Notes: generated by a model from the letters alone, not told the origin. DNA of 64,000 nucleotides from Vibrionaceae bacterium (GCA_018222805.1 JAAEZQ010000014.1:1-64000); one strand, 5' to 3'. Positions 31,247 through 40,992 are shown, counted from the stretch's first letter. A program made the numbers and translations.

Positions 31247-32134
31247 ATGACAAACATGAAAAACAAGTTTGGCAGCAAGTTGATAGGCGCTCATGTCTCT
31301 GCTGCTGGTGGTGTCGATCAGGCCCCTTTACGTGCGCGTGAGATTGGTGCTAATGCTTTTGCTTTATTTACCAAAAACCAGCGTCAGTGGGTGGCAAAAC
31401 CACTAGAAGGTAAAACCATCAGCGCATTTAAAGCCAACTGCAAAATGCTCGGGTTTAGCTCTGAAAGCATTTTGCCGCATGATTCGTATCTGATTAATTT
31501 AGGTGCGCCTGAAGAAGAGAAGCTCAATAAGTCACGGGCTGCATTCATTGATGAAATAGAACGTTGTAATCAGCTTGGCCTGACGCTTTTAAACTTTCAT
31601 CCCGGAAGTCACCTTAAAAAAGTTTCCGAGCAATTGTGTTTAGCGACGATCGCTGAATCAATCAATCTCGCACATAAAGCGGTACCTGATGTGATTGCGG
31701 TTATTGAGAACACCGCTGGCCAAGGTACGAATCTCGGATGGAAGTTTGAGCATCTCGCTGAAATCATCGAGCAAGTCGACGATAAAGAACGGGTAGGGGT
31801 GTGCATCGATACCTGTCATACCTTTACCGCAGGCTACGATTTAAGAACCAAAGAAGATTGCGAACGCACGTTTGCTGAGTTCGACCGTATCGTTGGTATG
31901 CACTATTTAAGGGCGATGCATTTAAATGATTCAAAAGTCGAGTTTGCTAGCCGGGTTGATCGTCATCATTCTCTAGGGAAAGGTGAAATCGGTTGGGACT
32001 GTTTTGAGTATATTGCCAGGGACGCTCGTTTTGATGGTATCCCTCTGATTTTAGAAACAATTGATCCCGATATTTGGCATCAAGAGATCGAAACACTTCG
32101 TGGCTATCATTTGGATGAATTCAACAAAAATTAA
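31247..32134 (+). CDS. nfo: Deoxyribonuclease IV (endonuclease IV)
   Basis: AP endonuclease of 295 residues acting in base excision repair. TIM-barrel with the trinuclear zinc ligand motifs in order: GAHVSAAGG (15-23), FHPGSH (about 118-123), [28 protein letters not shown] and LETIDPD. Start could be ATG 31247 or the in-frame ATG at 31256; both lack a strong SD. Divergent from grcA. The repair enzyme Ung is encoded 280 bp downstream, with a 38-codon ORF between. Confidence 0.96.
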   Translation: MTNMKNKFGSKLIGAHVSAAGGVDQAPLRAREIGANAFALFTKNQRQWVAKPLEGKTISAFKANCKMLGFSSESILPHDSYLINLGAPEEEKLNKSRAAFIDEIERCNQLGLTLLNFHPGSHLKKVSEQLCLATIAESINLAHKAVPDVIAVIENTAGQGTNLGWKFEHLAEIIEQVDDKERVGVCIDTCHTFTAGYDLRTKEDCERTFAEFDRIVGMHYLRAMHLNDSKVEFASRVDRHHSLGKGEIGWDCFEYIARDARFDGIPLILETIDPDIWHQEIETLRGYHLDEFNKN

Positions 32135-32201
32135 TTCCGTTGTCATAGTTGGCACTTTTCTTTCTTAGTGGCCATTGGGGCCATACAAAGAGGATTGCAT
32201 T

Positions 32202-32318
32202 ATGTCTCGACCAAACACTTTTACTCCATTTTCTCATACCAGACGTTCGGTGCGTTTACCTGCACCTAACCGTCACATTGCGGGTCAAGGCCACTTCCGA
32301 ACGCCGCAGAAACACTAA
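32202..32318 (+). CDS. Putative 38-residue basic microprotein
   Basis: Small open frame between nfo and ung, starting MSRPNTFTPFSHTRRSVRL and ending TPQKH. GAGG lies 9 bp before the ATG. The product is strongly basic (six Arg, one Lys and four His in 38), rich in Pro and Thr, with no membrane segment or signal. No family recognised. Position between two base-excision repair genes on the same strand is suggestive only. Confidence 0.6.
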   Translation: MSRPNTFTPFSHTRRSVRLPAPNRHIAGQGHFRTPQKH

Positions 32319-32410
32319 ACTCTGATTACTGTTCTTAAGTCGGGGGAAGTTTTTGTTTGTTTGAGTGTTGCTGGTTAGAATAGAGCAACACTTTCGGACA
32401 GGAACTTTCT

Positions 32411-33091
32411 ATGAATCAGTCACCGACATGGCACGATGTGATCGGCGAAGAAAAAAAACAAAGCTATTTTGTCGATACCTTAAACTTTGTTGAATCGGAA
32501 CGTTCGGCGGGAAAAACGATTTATCCGCCAAGCAAAGATGTGTTTAATGCGTTTCGCTATACCGAGTTTAACGATGTTAAGGTGGTGATTTTAGGCCAAG
32601 ATCCTTATCACGGTCCGAATCAGGCGCACGGGTTGTGTTTTTCGGTTTTGCCAGGCGTGAGAACTCCACCTTCATTGGTGAATATATACAAAGAGCTCGC
32701 TCAGGATATTGATGGCTTTGAAATCCCTCAACATGGATTTTTGCAAAGCTGGGCTGAGCAAGGTGTATTACTGCTTAATACCGTACTGACGGTTGAGCAG
32801 GGGAAAGCCCATTCACATTCGAAAACAGGCTGGGAAGCGTTCACGGATAAAGTCATTGAAGCGATAAACTTGCATCAGCAGGGCGTTGTATTCCTGTTGT
32901 GGGGCGCGCACGCTCAGAAAAAGGGAAGGTTTATTGATCGTTCCAAGCATCATGTCCTTGCTGCTCCTCACCCTTCTCCGCTTTCTGCTCACCGAGGCTT
33001 TTTGGGTTGTAAGCACTTCTCTCAAGCAAACCAACTACTTACATCACAAGGTAAAGAACCTATCAATTGGAATCTACCGCTGACGGTGTAA
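32411..33091 (+). CDS. ung: Uracil-DNA glycosylase
   Basis: Family 1 uracil-DNA glycosylase, 226 residues, which removes uracil from DNA. The water-activating motif GQDPYHG has Asp64 and the DNA-intercalation loop [10 protein letters not shown] is near the C-terminus. AGGAAC precedes the ATG. Followed by a good terminator. Confidence 0.97.
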   Translation: MNQSPTWHDVIGEEKKQSYFVDTLNFVESERSAGKTIYPPSKDVFNAFRYTEFNDVKVVILGQDPYHGPNQAHGLCFSVLPGVRTPPSLVNIYKELAQDIDGFEIPQHGFLQSWAEQGVLLLNTVLTVEQGKAHSHSKTGWEAFTDKVIEAINLHQQGVVFLLWGAHAQKKGRFIDRSKHHVLAAPHPSPLSAHRGFLGCKHFSQANQLLTSQGKEPINWNLPLTV

Positions 33092-33098
33092 ACTCAAT

Positions 33099-33133
33099 AA
33101 CAGCGATTAAGGTCTTCTTATCGCTGTTTTTTT
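33099..33133 (+). terminator. ung terminator
   Basis: AACAGCGAT ... ATCGCTGTT stem with inner TAAG/CTTA pairs and a one-base bulge, then a T run. Confidence 0.85.
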
Positions 33134-33202
33134 GAGCGCGCTCAAGCTGGCAATGCATTTCTCATGTACACTTAATAAAAGCAGGTGTTAAGGAGAGACG
33201 CT

Positions 33203-33754
33203 ATGATGATCGAAAGAATTCGACGCGAACACGGCTACATGGTTCGCCTGTTGGCTATATTGCGCCACAAACTTAATGAAATAAAACAAGAACGTTCCAT
33301 TAACTATGCGTTAGTGGGAGAGATTGTTGATTACCTCTCTACTCATTCAGAAAAAGTTCATCATCCAAAAGAGGACATCCTCTATCACCATTTTCTAGAG
33401 CATTATGGTAAGCAACGGACCATAGAAAACCTAGAGCAGGAACATAAAGATCTAGCCGAAAAAACCAAAGAGTTCTCAACGGTGATAGAGATGATTCTGC
33501 AAGATGCTGTAGTTCCTCAAGATGTGTTTGTCACGCATTTAGAAGATTTCATTGACTCACAAAAACGCCACCTTGAACTCGAAGAGCGGAAGATCCTGCC
33601 ATTAATAGAAGAGCTTTTTACAACGGAAGATTGGCAGTACGTAGAGAGTCTATGGAGTGAAAATGAGGACGACCCTGTATTTGGCGATACTATTGCTGAC
33701 CGCTATAAACAGTTGGCTGAACGCGTGCGTCAAAGCGATATGGAGTACATCTAA
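33203..33754 (+). CDS. Hemerythrin HHE-domain protein
   Basis: Alpha-helical protein of 183 residues with the hemerythrin-like cation-binding pattern: His in RREHGYM (near residue 10), HxxKEDILYHHF (about 53-66), EQEHKDL (about 80-86) and SQKRHLELEERKI (about 124-136) give the His/Glu/Asp ligands of a diiron site. Such proteins bind oxygen, NO or serve in iron or redox sensing. Start set at ATG 33203, with AAGGAG 7 bp upstream; an earlier GTG has no SD. Single gene. Confidence 0.88.
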   Translation: MMIERIRREHGYMVRLLAILRHKLNEIKQERSINYALVGEIVDYLSTHSEKVHHPKEDILYHHFLEHYGKQRTIENLEQEHKDLAEKTKEFSTVIEMILQDAVVPQDVFVTHLEDFIDSQKRHLELEERKILPLIEELFTTEDWQYVESLWSENEDDPVFGDTIADRYKQLAERVRQSDMEYI

Positions 33755-33951
33755 ATTAAATTTCGCCCGAGTAAATGTGGAGCTTGCTCGGGTTTGTACA
33801 CTGCTTTTCTTATTTATTAAGAATTGAAGAGAAATAAAGTACTGCCTGAATATGGGGTTGATATGTTGGAAATTATCACTAAATGAGAGTGAGGCCCAAG
33901 CGTAAACTAAGCGCTCTTGGCCCCCTGATTATTCGTTCCATACCAAATAAC

Positions 33952-33976
33952 AAAAGGCACCGATGAGGTGCCTTTT
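33952..33976. terminator. Terminator after the DUF3545 gene
   Basis: Perfect stem AAAAGGCACC/GGTGCCTTTT with loop GATGA, symmetrical and likely active in both directions; 10 bp past the DUF3545 stop. Confidence 0.85.
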
Positions 33977-33983
33977 GTTCGAA

Positions 33984-34169
33984 TTAGAGTTTAATGTCGT
34001 CAAGGTTGTAATCATGACAGACATCGAGCTCACGCAGCTCTTTCAATAAGTTGCGTCGGTCGTTCATCTCTTCTATTTCTCGCCATTTACGTTTCATTGG
34101 TTTGGCACGAGATTTGGTTGTTGAGGTAGTATCCAGATTAAAAATGTCATCTAGTTGAAAGCCGTCCAT
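33984..34169 (-). CDS. DUF3545-family small protein
   Basis: 61-residue charged protein, starting MDGFQLDDIFNLD with a central basic segment (SRAKPMKRKWREIEEMNDRR) and ending DVCHDYNLDDIKL. It matches DUF3545, known mainly from Vibrio and relatives, without assigned function. No signal or membrane segment. Single gene. Confidence 0.82.
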   Translation of the reverse strand: MDGFQLDDIFNLDTTSTTKSRAKPMKRKWREIEEMNDRRNLLKELRELDVCHDYNLDDIKL

Positions 34170-34892
34170 AAGCCACCTTACCTTGTTTATCTAAACTGTT
34201 GTAACCAATCCTTGTGGAGGTTTTTAATTACCACAATAATTGTGAGAATAGCCATGACATATTTAGAATTTGTGTCCGTATCATGACATTTTCGTGCAAA
34301 AACACTTCAATAATCACACTTTACTTTCTAACTCCTGCATAAAAAGTGCCCAAACGAACCTGTGAAAACGATTAAATGATGAGATTTTCAGTGTTAATGA
34401 AAAGGTCTCAATTAGAGTATAAAGGCAAGGATAAAGTTGCATAAAACTACTTTGATGAAATAGTGTTCGACTGACGAAAACGTTAGGGGTGGAACTTTCT
34501 GCTACACCTTATGAATACTAGCGTTGCACCTGAATCATAAAGTGAAACACTATTGGTTATAAGTTAATTGTCTTTGTTGCATTTTGGTAAGTGATATGTT
34601 GCGATTTGTGGGGTGTGAGTCTTCTGATTATGTTATTTTTTGGTGACTTTATAGTGAAAAATAACAATATTACTAATTTTGTTTCATATTGATTTTTGCG
34701 TCTCCAGGTTGCATTATCCGCCCGTCAAAAAATACGCTGGTACGTAAAATGGATGCATGAAGCGACATTTACGATTCTAGATTGCCCTTAAAACAAACAC
34801 TACTTAATTAGCTAAGCACACTTTGACACTTAGCAGGCAATCTGGTGGATGGCTTGGACGCATAGACCGGCGCAACTCACTTTGAGGTACAC
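34170..34892. promoter_or_regulatory. Long intergenic/leader region upstream of agcS
   Basis: About 720 bp without a credible ORF. A promoter candidate pointing to agcS is TTAATG (34394-34399), 18-bp spacer, TATAAA (34418-34423), giving a leader of about 460 bases. Downstream of it are three inverted repeats: AATAGTGTT (34459-34467) with AACACTATT (34546-34554), GTTATTTTT (34632-34640) with AAAAATAAC (34657-34665), and AGATTGCC (34779-34786) with GGCAATCT (34836-34843), the last holding an inner GCTAAG/CTTAGC pair. I see no tandem glycine riboswitch motif. The DUF3545 promoter lies at the left end. Confidence 0.5.
34459..34554 (+). ncRNA. Candidate structured RNA (leader domain or small RNA)
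   Basis: The 96-base stretch can fold with an outer 9-bp stem AAUAGUGUU/AACACUAUU, a 2x2 internal loop, three more pairs (ACU/AGU), and an inner arm of CGUUA/UAGCG (one G-U) leading to GGGGUG/CACCUU (two G-U). No terminator follows. The fold was found by eye only; a single structure of this size can arise by chance in AT-rich DNA. Confidence 0.35.
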
Positions 34893-36326
34893 ATGACAGA
34901 CTTAATCAATTTGATGAACGATCTCCTTTGGGGTTCGATTCTGGTTTATCTTCTTGTTGGTGTTGGTATTTACTTCACCGTTCGATTAGGGTTCATTCAG
35001 TTCCGCCATTTCGGCCACATGTTCTCTGTTCTTAAGAACAGTCGTAAAGCAGACAAAGCTGGTATTTCTTCTTTCCAAGCGCTTTGTACTAGTCTTGCTG
35101 CTCGTGTTGGTACAGGTAACATGGCGGGCGTTGCAGTTGCACTGACTGCTGGTGGTCCTGGCGCGATCTTCTGGATGTGGCTGATCGCTATGCTTGGTAT
35201 GGCAACGTCATTTGCAGAGAGCACTCTAGCGCAGCTATACAAAACCAAAGATGATGATGGCAACTACCGTGGTGGCCCTGCCTACTACATGGAAAAAGGC
35301 TTGGGCATGCGTTGGATGGGCGTATTGTTCTCTATTTTCCTAATCATCGCTTTTGGTCTGGTATTCAACGCCGTACAAGCTAACTCAATTGCAAACGCAA
35401 TGAGCACAGCATTTGGTTGGAATGACCTGTATGTTGGTATCGCTGTTGTTTTACTGTCTGCGATAGTTATTTTTGGTGGTATCAAGCGTATCGCGAAAGT
35501 CGCTGAGATGATCGTTCCGATCATGGCACTACTATACCTAGCACTTGCACTGTTCGTTATGTTCTCAAACCTAGAGAAGCTACCTGACGTACTGATGCTT
35601 ATCTTCAAGAGTGCCTTTGGTCTGCAAGAAGCGGCTGCTGGTGGTCTTGGCTACGCAATTGCACAAGCGATGATTAACGGTATCAAACGCGGTCTATTTT
35701 CGAACGAAGCAGGTATGGGTTCTGCGCCAAACGCGGCGGCTTCAGCAACGCCTTACCCGCCACACCCAGCATCTCAAGGTTACGTGCAGATGCTAGGCGT
35801 ATTCATGGATACGATCGTTATCTGTTCCGCGACAGTGGCTATCATCCTGATGTCAGGTGAGTATGTTGGTCAAGCAACTGAAGTGACGGGTATCGAGTTA
35901 ACTCAGCGCGCATTGAGCTCACAAGTAGGTGATTGGGGCAGCATCTTTGTCGCGGTAGCAATCTTCTTCTTTGCATTTACATCAATCATCGCAAACTATT
36001 CATATGCGGAGACAAACCTAGTCTTCCTAGAGCATAATCATAAAGCGGGCATTAACGTTTTCCGTATTATCTTCTTGGGTATGGTGATGTTTGGTGCGAT
36101 GGCTTCTCTTCCAGTCGTATGGTCACTAGCTGATGTGTCGATGGGCCTCATGGCGATCGTTAACTTGGTGGCTATTCTTCTGCTGTCACGTATCGTTATC
36201 AAGTTGGCTAAAGACTACAACCGCCAGCTAGACGCAGGTAAGGTACCAACATTTGATGCTAATGATTTCCCTGAGCTTAAGTCTCAGCTGGAAGAAGGCA
36301 TCTGGTACAGCGACAAAAAAGACTGA
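34893..36326 (+). CDS. Sodium:alanine/glycine symporter (AgcS family)
   Basis: Inner-membrane transporter of 477 residues, family AGCS (DagA-like), which takes up alanine or glycine with sodium. About eleven hydrophobic helices; family signatures GGPGAIFWMW, GGPAYYMEKGLG and the NEAGMGSAPNAAA segment are present. GAGG lies 6 bp before the ATG. A long possibly structured leader precedes it and a strong terminator follows. Exact substrate cannot be read from sequence. Confidence 0.92.
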   Translation: MTDLINLMNDLLWGSILVYLLVGVGIYFTVRLGFIQFRHFGHMFSVLKNSRKADKAGISSFQALCTSLAARVGTGNMAGVAVALTAGGPGAIFWMWLIAMLGMATSFAESTLAQLYKTKDDDGNYRGGPAYYMEKGLGMRWMGVLFSIFLIIAFGLVFNAVQANSIANAMSTAFGWNDLYVGIAVVLLSAIVIFGGIKRIAKVAEMIVPIMALLYLALALFVMFSNLEKLPDVLMLIFKSAFGLQEAAAGGLGYAIAQAMINGIKRGLFSNEAGMGSAPNAAASATPYPPHPASQGYVQMLGVFMDTIVICSATVAIILMSGEYVGQATEVTGIELTQRALSSQVGDWGSIFVAVAIFFFAFTSIIANYSYAETNLVFLEHNHKAGINVFRIIFLGMVMFGAMASLPVVWSLADVSMGLMAIVNLVAILLLSRIVIKLAKDYNRQLDAGKVPTFDANDFPELKSQLEEGIWYSDKKD

Positions 36327-36360
36327 GTGTCATAGTTAAAAGCTATTAGCACGATTTATA

Positions 36361-36390
36361 AAGCCATGCAGACAATGCATGGCTTTTTTT
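36361..36390 (+). terminator. agcS terminator
   Basis: Perfect 10-bp stem AAGCCATGCA/TGCATGGCTT, loop GACAA, then T run. Confidence 0.92.
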
Positions 36391-36434
36391 GTACCCTTAA
36401 CGGTATATAAAATTAAAAGGATAGAGTCAAAGTC

Positions 36435-37211
36435 ATGCTTATCGTAGTTTCTCCTGCTAAGACACTGGATTATGAGTCTCCGTTAGCAACGGAAAAATTT
36501 ACTCAACCTGAGTTAATTCAATTCTCCAAAGAGCTGATTGAAGTTTGCCGAAAATTGACGCCTGCTGATGTTGCGTCATTGATGAAGGTGAGCGACAAAA
36601 TCGCAGACTTGAACGTAGGCCGATTCCAAGAGTGGAGTGAAACCTTCACGACAGAAAACTCACGTCAGGCAATTCTTGCTTTCAAAGGCGATGTTTATAC
36701 GGGTCTTGAAGCGGAAAGCTTGTCTGAAGCTGACTTTGATTACGCTCAGGATCATCTGCGTATGCTATCTGGCCTTTACGGCTTGTTGAAGCCTCTAGAT
36801 TTGATGCAGCCATATCGTCTGGAGATGGGAACTAAGCTTGCGAACGATAAAGGCGCGAACTTATATCAGTTCTGGGGTAACGTCATCACTGAAAAGCTCA
36901 ACGAAGCGATCGCAGCCCAGGGTGATAATGTACTGATTAATTTGGCTTCAAATGAGTACTTTAAAGCGGTGAAACCAAAGAATCTTGATGCTCAGGTGAT
37001 CACGCCAATCTTTAAAGACTGTAAAAATGGTCAATACAAAGTGATCAGTTTCTATGCGAAGAAAGCGCGTGGCATGATGGCGCGTTACATTATCGAAAAT
37101 CGTATTGAGAGTGTGGCTGACCTGACCAAGTTTGATACGGCGGGTTACTACTTTGTCGAGGAAGAGTCGACGCCCACAGATCTGGTCTTTAAGCGAGAAG
37201 AGCAGAACTAA
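36435..37211 (+). CDS. yaaA: Peroxide stress protein YaaA (DUF328/UPF0246)
   Basis: 258-residue cytosolic protein matching E. coli YaaA in length and along the whole sequence: start [17 protein letters not shown], middle [23 protein letters not shown], end [16 protein letters not shown]. YaaA lowers free iron and oxidative DNA damage during peroxide stress in E. coli and binds DNA. Single gene between agcS and the convergent srmB. Confidence 0.95.
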   Translation: MLIVVSPAKTLDYESPLATEKFTQPELIQFSKELIEVCRKLTPADVASLMKVSDKIADLNVGRFQEWSETFTTENSRQAILAFKGDVYTGLEAESLSEADFDYAQDHLRMLSGLYGLLKPLDLMQPYRLEMGTKLANDKGANLYQFWGNVITEKLNEAIAAQGDNVLINLASNEYFKAVKPKNLDAQVITPIFKDCKNGQYKVISFYAKKARGMMARYIIENRIESVADLTKFDTAGYYFVEEESTPTDLVFKREEQN

Positions 37212-37231
37212 GCTCAAACTCCGGACACAAA

Positions 37232-37256
37232 AAAGGGTTGGCATTGCCAACCCTTT
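37232..37256. terminator. Convergent terminator between yaaA and srmB
   Basis: Perfect 11-bp stem AAAGGGTTGGC/GCCAACCCTTT with ATT loop between two converging genes; A run to the left suits minus-strand transcripts. Confidence 0.88.
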
Positions 37257-37277
37257 CGCTATTTATGGCTTATAAGC

Positions 37278-38501
37278 TTACTTCTTCTTAGCGATTTTCT
37301 TTTTCGCTGTTTTCTTCTTATCGTCTTTTTTCTTTTTCTTCTTAAACACAGGTTTTTTGTGTTTTGGACGCATCTCTTTGATGAAGCGCTCTTTGATGTC
37401 TTCTTTCACGTAACGAGCAACGCGATCCATCATTGGCTGATCGTGCGCTTCTACTATTGAGATGGCATTTCCCTTCTTACCCGCACGAGCAGTACGACCA
37501 ATTCGGTGTAGGTAAACGTCAGCTGTGCGTGGCAAGTCGTAGTTGATCACGTGTGACACATCTGGAAGGTCGATACCGCGAGCCGCAACGTCTGTTGCTA
37601 GTAGGACGTTAACGGTACCATCACGGAAACGTGCGATTGCATTGTTACGACGATCTTGTGGCATCTCACCTTGAATCCATGAACATGGAATCTGTGCACT
37701 CTCAAGTTGACCACGTAGTTCAGCTAGACGTTCACGCGTCTTTAGGAACACGATGGTTCGATCTGCTTGCTGAGTGATGATGTGCTTGAGTAGCTCGAGT
37801 TTATGCTCAGCGTCGTCCGCGCGGTGATACCATTGTGCGATCTTCTTACGTTCACGTAGCGGTGACTTCGCGTCGATTTCCGCAGGCTCATTCAGTAGAT
37901 CCGCGGTGAAGCCTTCAACGCCTCTGCCTTCTAGTGTTGCTGAGAATAGAAGGGTTTGCTTACGCCAGCGACACTCTGTAGATAGACGGTCTACCGTTGG
38001 TGCAAAGCCCATGTCTAGCATTCGGTCAGCTTCATCTAGGATTAACCATTCAATTGCACGACAGTCAAAGCGCTCTGCTTCAATGTATTCGCGTAGACGA
38101 CCTGGAGTCGCGACAACGATGTCTTGCGTTGTAGCAAGAATGTCTGCGTGCTCTTGGTATTGAACCCCACCAGTGATGGTAAAAATATTGAGCTTAGTAT
38201 TTTTTGCCAGTGCACGAGCTTGATCTGCCACCTGCATCGCAAGCTCACGAGTTGGTGTTAAAATCAGGATGCGTGCTGGTCCAGGTTTACGGCGCGGGAA
38301 GTCCTGCAGGTATTGCAGAGCAGGAAGTACAAATGCTGCTGTTTTACCTGTGCCGGTAGGTGCCGACGCTAGAATGTCACGACCATCCAACGCTTGTGGG
38401 ATTGCTTCTGCCTGGACTTTTGTTGGGCGTTCGAAGCCCATTTCTTCAATGGCATCAAGTAAGTTTGAGTCTAGATCAAGTTCAGCAAAGGTTCTGATCA
38501 C
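37278..38501 (-). CDS. srmB: DEAD-box RNA helicase SrmB
   Basis: 407-residue ATP-dependent RNA helicase acting in 50S ribosome assembly. Q-motif F..L..L...........PTKVQ near the N-terminus, Walker A ASAPTGTGKT, PTRELA, DEAD box (LILDEADRMLDMGF), SAT, and the C-terminal HRIGRTARAGKKG helicase motif VI. The tail from about residue 380 is almost wholly lysine-rich. The start is GTG at 38501, with GGAG upstream. Assignment to SrmB rests on overall similarity and on trmN6 next to it, as in E. coli, though here the two are in tandem. Confidence 0.93.
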   Translation of the reverse strand: MIRTFAELDLDSNLLDAIEEMGFERPTKVQAEAIPQALDGRDILASAPTGTGKTAAFVLPALQYLQDFPRRKPGPARILILTPTRELAMQVADQARALAKNTKLNIFTITGGVQYQEHADILATTQDIVVATPGRLREYIEAERFDCRAIEWLILDEADRMLDMGFAPTVDRLSTECRWRKQTLLFSATLEGRGVEGFTADLLNEPAEIDAKSPLRERKKIAQWYHRADDAEHKLELLKHIITQQADRTIVFLKTRERLAELRGQLESAQIPCSWIQGEMPQDRRNNAIARFRDGTVNVLLATDVAARGIDLPDVSHVINYDLPRTADVYLHRIGRTARAGKKGNAISIVEAHDQPMMDRVARYVKEDIKERFIKEMRPKHKKPVFKKKKKKDDKKKTAKKKIAKKK

Positions 38502-38608
38502 AATGAGTTCTCCACAAGCAAGGCTTGGTTAATGGTTCGCCGCAACAGCTTAAAATACGAAAAGGTCGCACATTATAAAGTGATTGGTGATAAGGATCAC
38601 ATGTTATT

Positions 38609-39328
38609 TCACATCTTAAGATAAAACTCACGGGTTAGCTGGACAAAATTGTCGCTGTATCCGTCTGATGAGTGAATGATCAAGTGTGATTCTTGAGTGT
38701 CACAAGGCAGCTTCGCCAACTCAAACAACAAGCGATGTACTGGTTTTATCTCTGATGGTTGCACTCGGCAAAGACGAGATAAATACCAACCTTGTTGTAT
38801 TGCTAACTTAATAAACTGCTCACCTTCGGTGATAGGCAGCACAAAGCTGGCTTTGCCATTATCTTCTAAAAGTTGGTAACAACGGTGAAGTAGGTCGTCA
38901 TGACGCAGAGAGTTGGTGTGTCTTGCTGTTGCCCTCTGACTCTGTTTGGATTGCTCGCCACTATTGAAATAGGGCGGATTACAAATGATCCTCTGGAATG
39001 ACTGAGGTGGTGTGAAGGTCAAGACATCGGCATGAGTGACGGATAATCTCTCTTGCCATGCAGAGTGAGCAAAATTTTTCCGGGCGGCTTCTATCGCTGT
39101 GGCTTCAATGTCTACTGCCGTTACCAGAGCTTGGCTAAAACGCTGAGCACACATTAGCGCCAGTAAGCCAGTGCCTGTCCCAATATCGAGTATTTCTGCA
39201 TCTTCAGGACTTTCAACCCAGGCGCCAAGCATCACGCCATCTGTACTTACAGGCATGCCACTTTCACCACCTTCGATGAAAAACTGCTTAAACTTGAAGC
39301 TCTTAGTCTTATGTTTTTCGTTATTCAT
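38609..39328 (-). CDS. trmN6: tRNA1(Val) (adenine(37)-N6)-methyltransferase
   Basis: 239-residue SAM-dependent methyltransferase (YfiC). SAM-binding motif I is DIGTGTGLLALMCAQ (about 47-61) and the catalytic N6-adenine motif NPPY is in IICNPPYFNSG. It methylates A37 of tRNA1(Val). It lies about 107 bp upstream of srmB on the same strand, so co-transcription is possible. Confidence 0.92.
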   Translation of the reverse strand: MNNEKHKTKSFKFKQFFIEGGESGMPVSTDGVMLGAWVESPEDAEILDIGTGTGLLALMCAQRFSQALVTAVDIEATAIEAARKNFAHSAWQERLSVTHADVLTFTPPQSFQRIICNPPYFNSGEQSKQSQRATARHTNSLRHDDLLHRCYQLLEDNGKASFVLPITEGEQFIKLAIQQGWYLSRLCRVQPSEIKPVHRLLFELAKLPCDTQESHLIIHSSDGYSDNFVQLTREFYLKM

Positions 39329-39658
39329 GTTTATCTTATATATGCTCTATATTTCAGTTATTTCATCTGATGTTTATTAATTGTTTGGTTTGTTGTGTTG
39401 TAAGTTAGTAAATTGTATTCTTATTTGATCGAGATAAATTTCTAGATTTTTGTTTTATATTGGTTAGATTAACTGGTTTTTTATTCTAAACATAAATTAA
39501 TATGGTGTTTTTTCCTCATAGGTTGCCAAATGATGATTCTTTCGTCATTATGCTGCGCTATTTTATAGATTGAACCACGAGTACTTGTTGATAACAAAGG
39601 CTCAAAAAGTGGTCGATGCATACACAACATTCACACATTTTTTAGACAAGGGTTATCT
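39329..39658. promoter_or_regulatory. Divergent region between trmN6 and brnQ
   Basis: 330 bp, very AT-rich in 39340-39500. Holds the promoters of trmN6 (left) and brnQ (right). No dyad or ORF persuasive enough to list. Confidence 0.4.
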
Positions 39659-40969
39659 GTGAAACAGACATTAAAACTAACAGATATTATCGCAGTAGGC
39701 TTTATGCTGTTTGCGTTCTTTTTGGGTGCTGGAAACATCATCTTTCCACCATTGGCTGGCCAATTGGCAGGTGAAAACCTGATGCCAGCAATGTTCGGTT
39801 TCTTGCTAACAGCGGTAGGTCTACCTCTTATCACTATCGTTGCTATCGCTGTGGCTGGCGGAACTTGGGATCACCTAACGCAAGATCTACCGAAAAAAGC
39901 GGCGGTTGTCATGGCGGCGTTGATCTTCATTATTATTGGTCCGGCATTTGCAGCCCCTCGTACAGGCCTTGTGGCATATGAAATGGCCGTTAAGCCATTT
40001 TTGATTGAAGCGTCTCAAACAAACCTGACTGCATTCTCTGTGCTTTTCTTTGTTGTCGCGATGCTATTTTCATGGTTCCAGGGCCGCTTGATCGACCTGA
40101 TCGGTAAGGTACTGACTCCAGTCTTGTTCCTTGGTCTGATGGTCCTTGCTCTGGCAGTGTTTATTGATCCTCAGGGTGAAATGATCGGCGCAACAGGCGA
40201 GTACTTAACTCAACCACTGACGAAAGGCTTTTTAGAAGGTTACAACACGATGGATACCTTCGCGTCACTGATGTTCGGCATGCTGATGGTGGATGCGCTT
40301 CGTGGTAAAGGCATTACAGAGCGCGCTGCGACGACGAAATACCTGATTTTTGCTGGTTGCATTGCGGCAGCAGGTCTGGCGTTCGTATACATTTCGCTTT
40401 TCTACTTAGGCGCCACGAGTGCAACGGTAGCGGCGGGTGCAGATAATGGTGGTTTGGTGCTGAGCCAATACGTTCAGGCTCTGTTTGGTCCTTATGGTCA
40501 AATCGTTCTTTCAGTGATCGTATTACTGGCATGTTTAACTACGGCTATCGGTCTTATCTCAGCGTGTTCTGATTTCTTCAGTTCAAAAACATCGCTTTCA
40601 TACAAGCACTGGGTACTGATTAATGGTTCTGTGTGTGCGTTGGTTGCAAACGTTGGTCTTGCACAGTTGATTTCTTTGTCAGTCCCTGTGTTATTCGCGC
40701 TTTACCCTGTTGCGATTGCACTGGTTGCTCTAACGTTTGTTCGTAGCAAACTTCCTAATACCCGCTTTGCATACCGTGCGGTCTTGCTTGTTTCTCTATT
40801 GTTCGCGTTACTGGATGCAGCAAAAGTGGCAGGCATGGACGTATCTGCTTTCAACATGCTACCTCTGTTTGAAATCGGTATGGGCTGGGTTCTGCCAACG
40901 CTGGCGGCGATCGTTTGTATGTTCTTCATCTCTAAGCCTCAGGATGAACTGGTCGAAGAAACAGCGTAA
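39659..40969 (+). CDS. brnQ: Branched-chain amino acid:cation symporter BrnQ
   Basis: 436-residue inner-membrane protein of the LIVCS family that takes up leucine, isoleucine and valine with a cation. About twelve hydrophobic helices; the FLGAGNIIFPPLAG signature lies at about residues 21-34 and APRTGLVAYEMA follows helix 3. GTG start with AGGG upstream. Single gene ending in a good terminator. Confidence 0.94.
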   Translation: MKQTLKLTDIIAVGFMLFAFFLGAGNIIFPPLAGQLAGENLMPAMFGFLLTAVGLPLITIVAIAVAGGTWDHLTQDLPKKAAVVMAALIFIIIGPAFAAPRTGLVAYEMAVKPFLIEASQTNLTAFSVLFFVVAMLFSWFQGRLIDLIGKVLTPVLFLGLMVLALAVFIDPQGEMIGATGEYLTQPLTKGFLEGYNTMDTFASLMFGMLMVDALRGKGITERAATTKYLIFAGCIAAAGLAFVYISLFYLGATSATVAAGADNGGLVLSQYVQALFGPYGQIVLSVIVLLACLTTAIGLISACSDFFSSKTSLSYKHWVLINGSVCALVANVGLAQLISLSVPVLFALYPVAIALVALTFVRSKLPNTRFAYRAVLLVSLLFALLDAAKVAGMDVSAFNMLPLFEIGMGWVLPTLAAIVCMFFISKPQDELVEETA

Positions 40970-40992
40970 GCTTGCTTAACGACGAATAACAA

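Noticed and set aside
33766..33792. Hairpin CCCGAGTAA/TTGCTCGGG after the hemerythrin gene
   Set aside because: Stem has a mismatch and no clear T run, so not listed as a terminator, though it may be a weak one.
34836..34870. GGTGGATGGCTTGG near agcS resembles the 5' end of 23S rRNA
   Set aside because: Only about 14 bases match; no further rRNA sequence follows, so chance similarity.
34430..34892. Tandem glycine riboswitch before agcS
   Set aside because: Vibrio alanine/glycine symporters can have one, but I could not find its conserved core motifs here.
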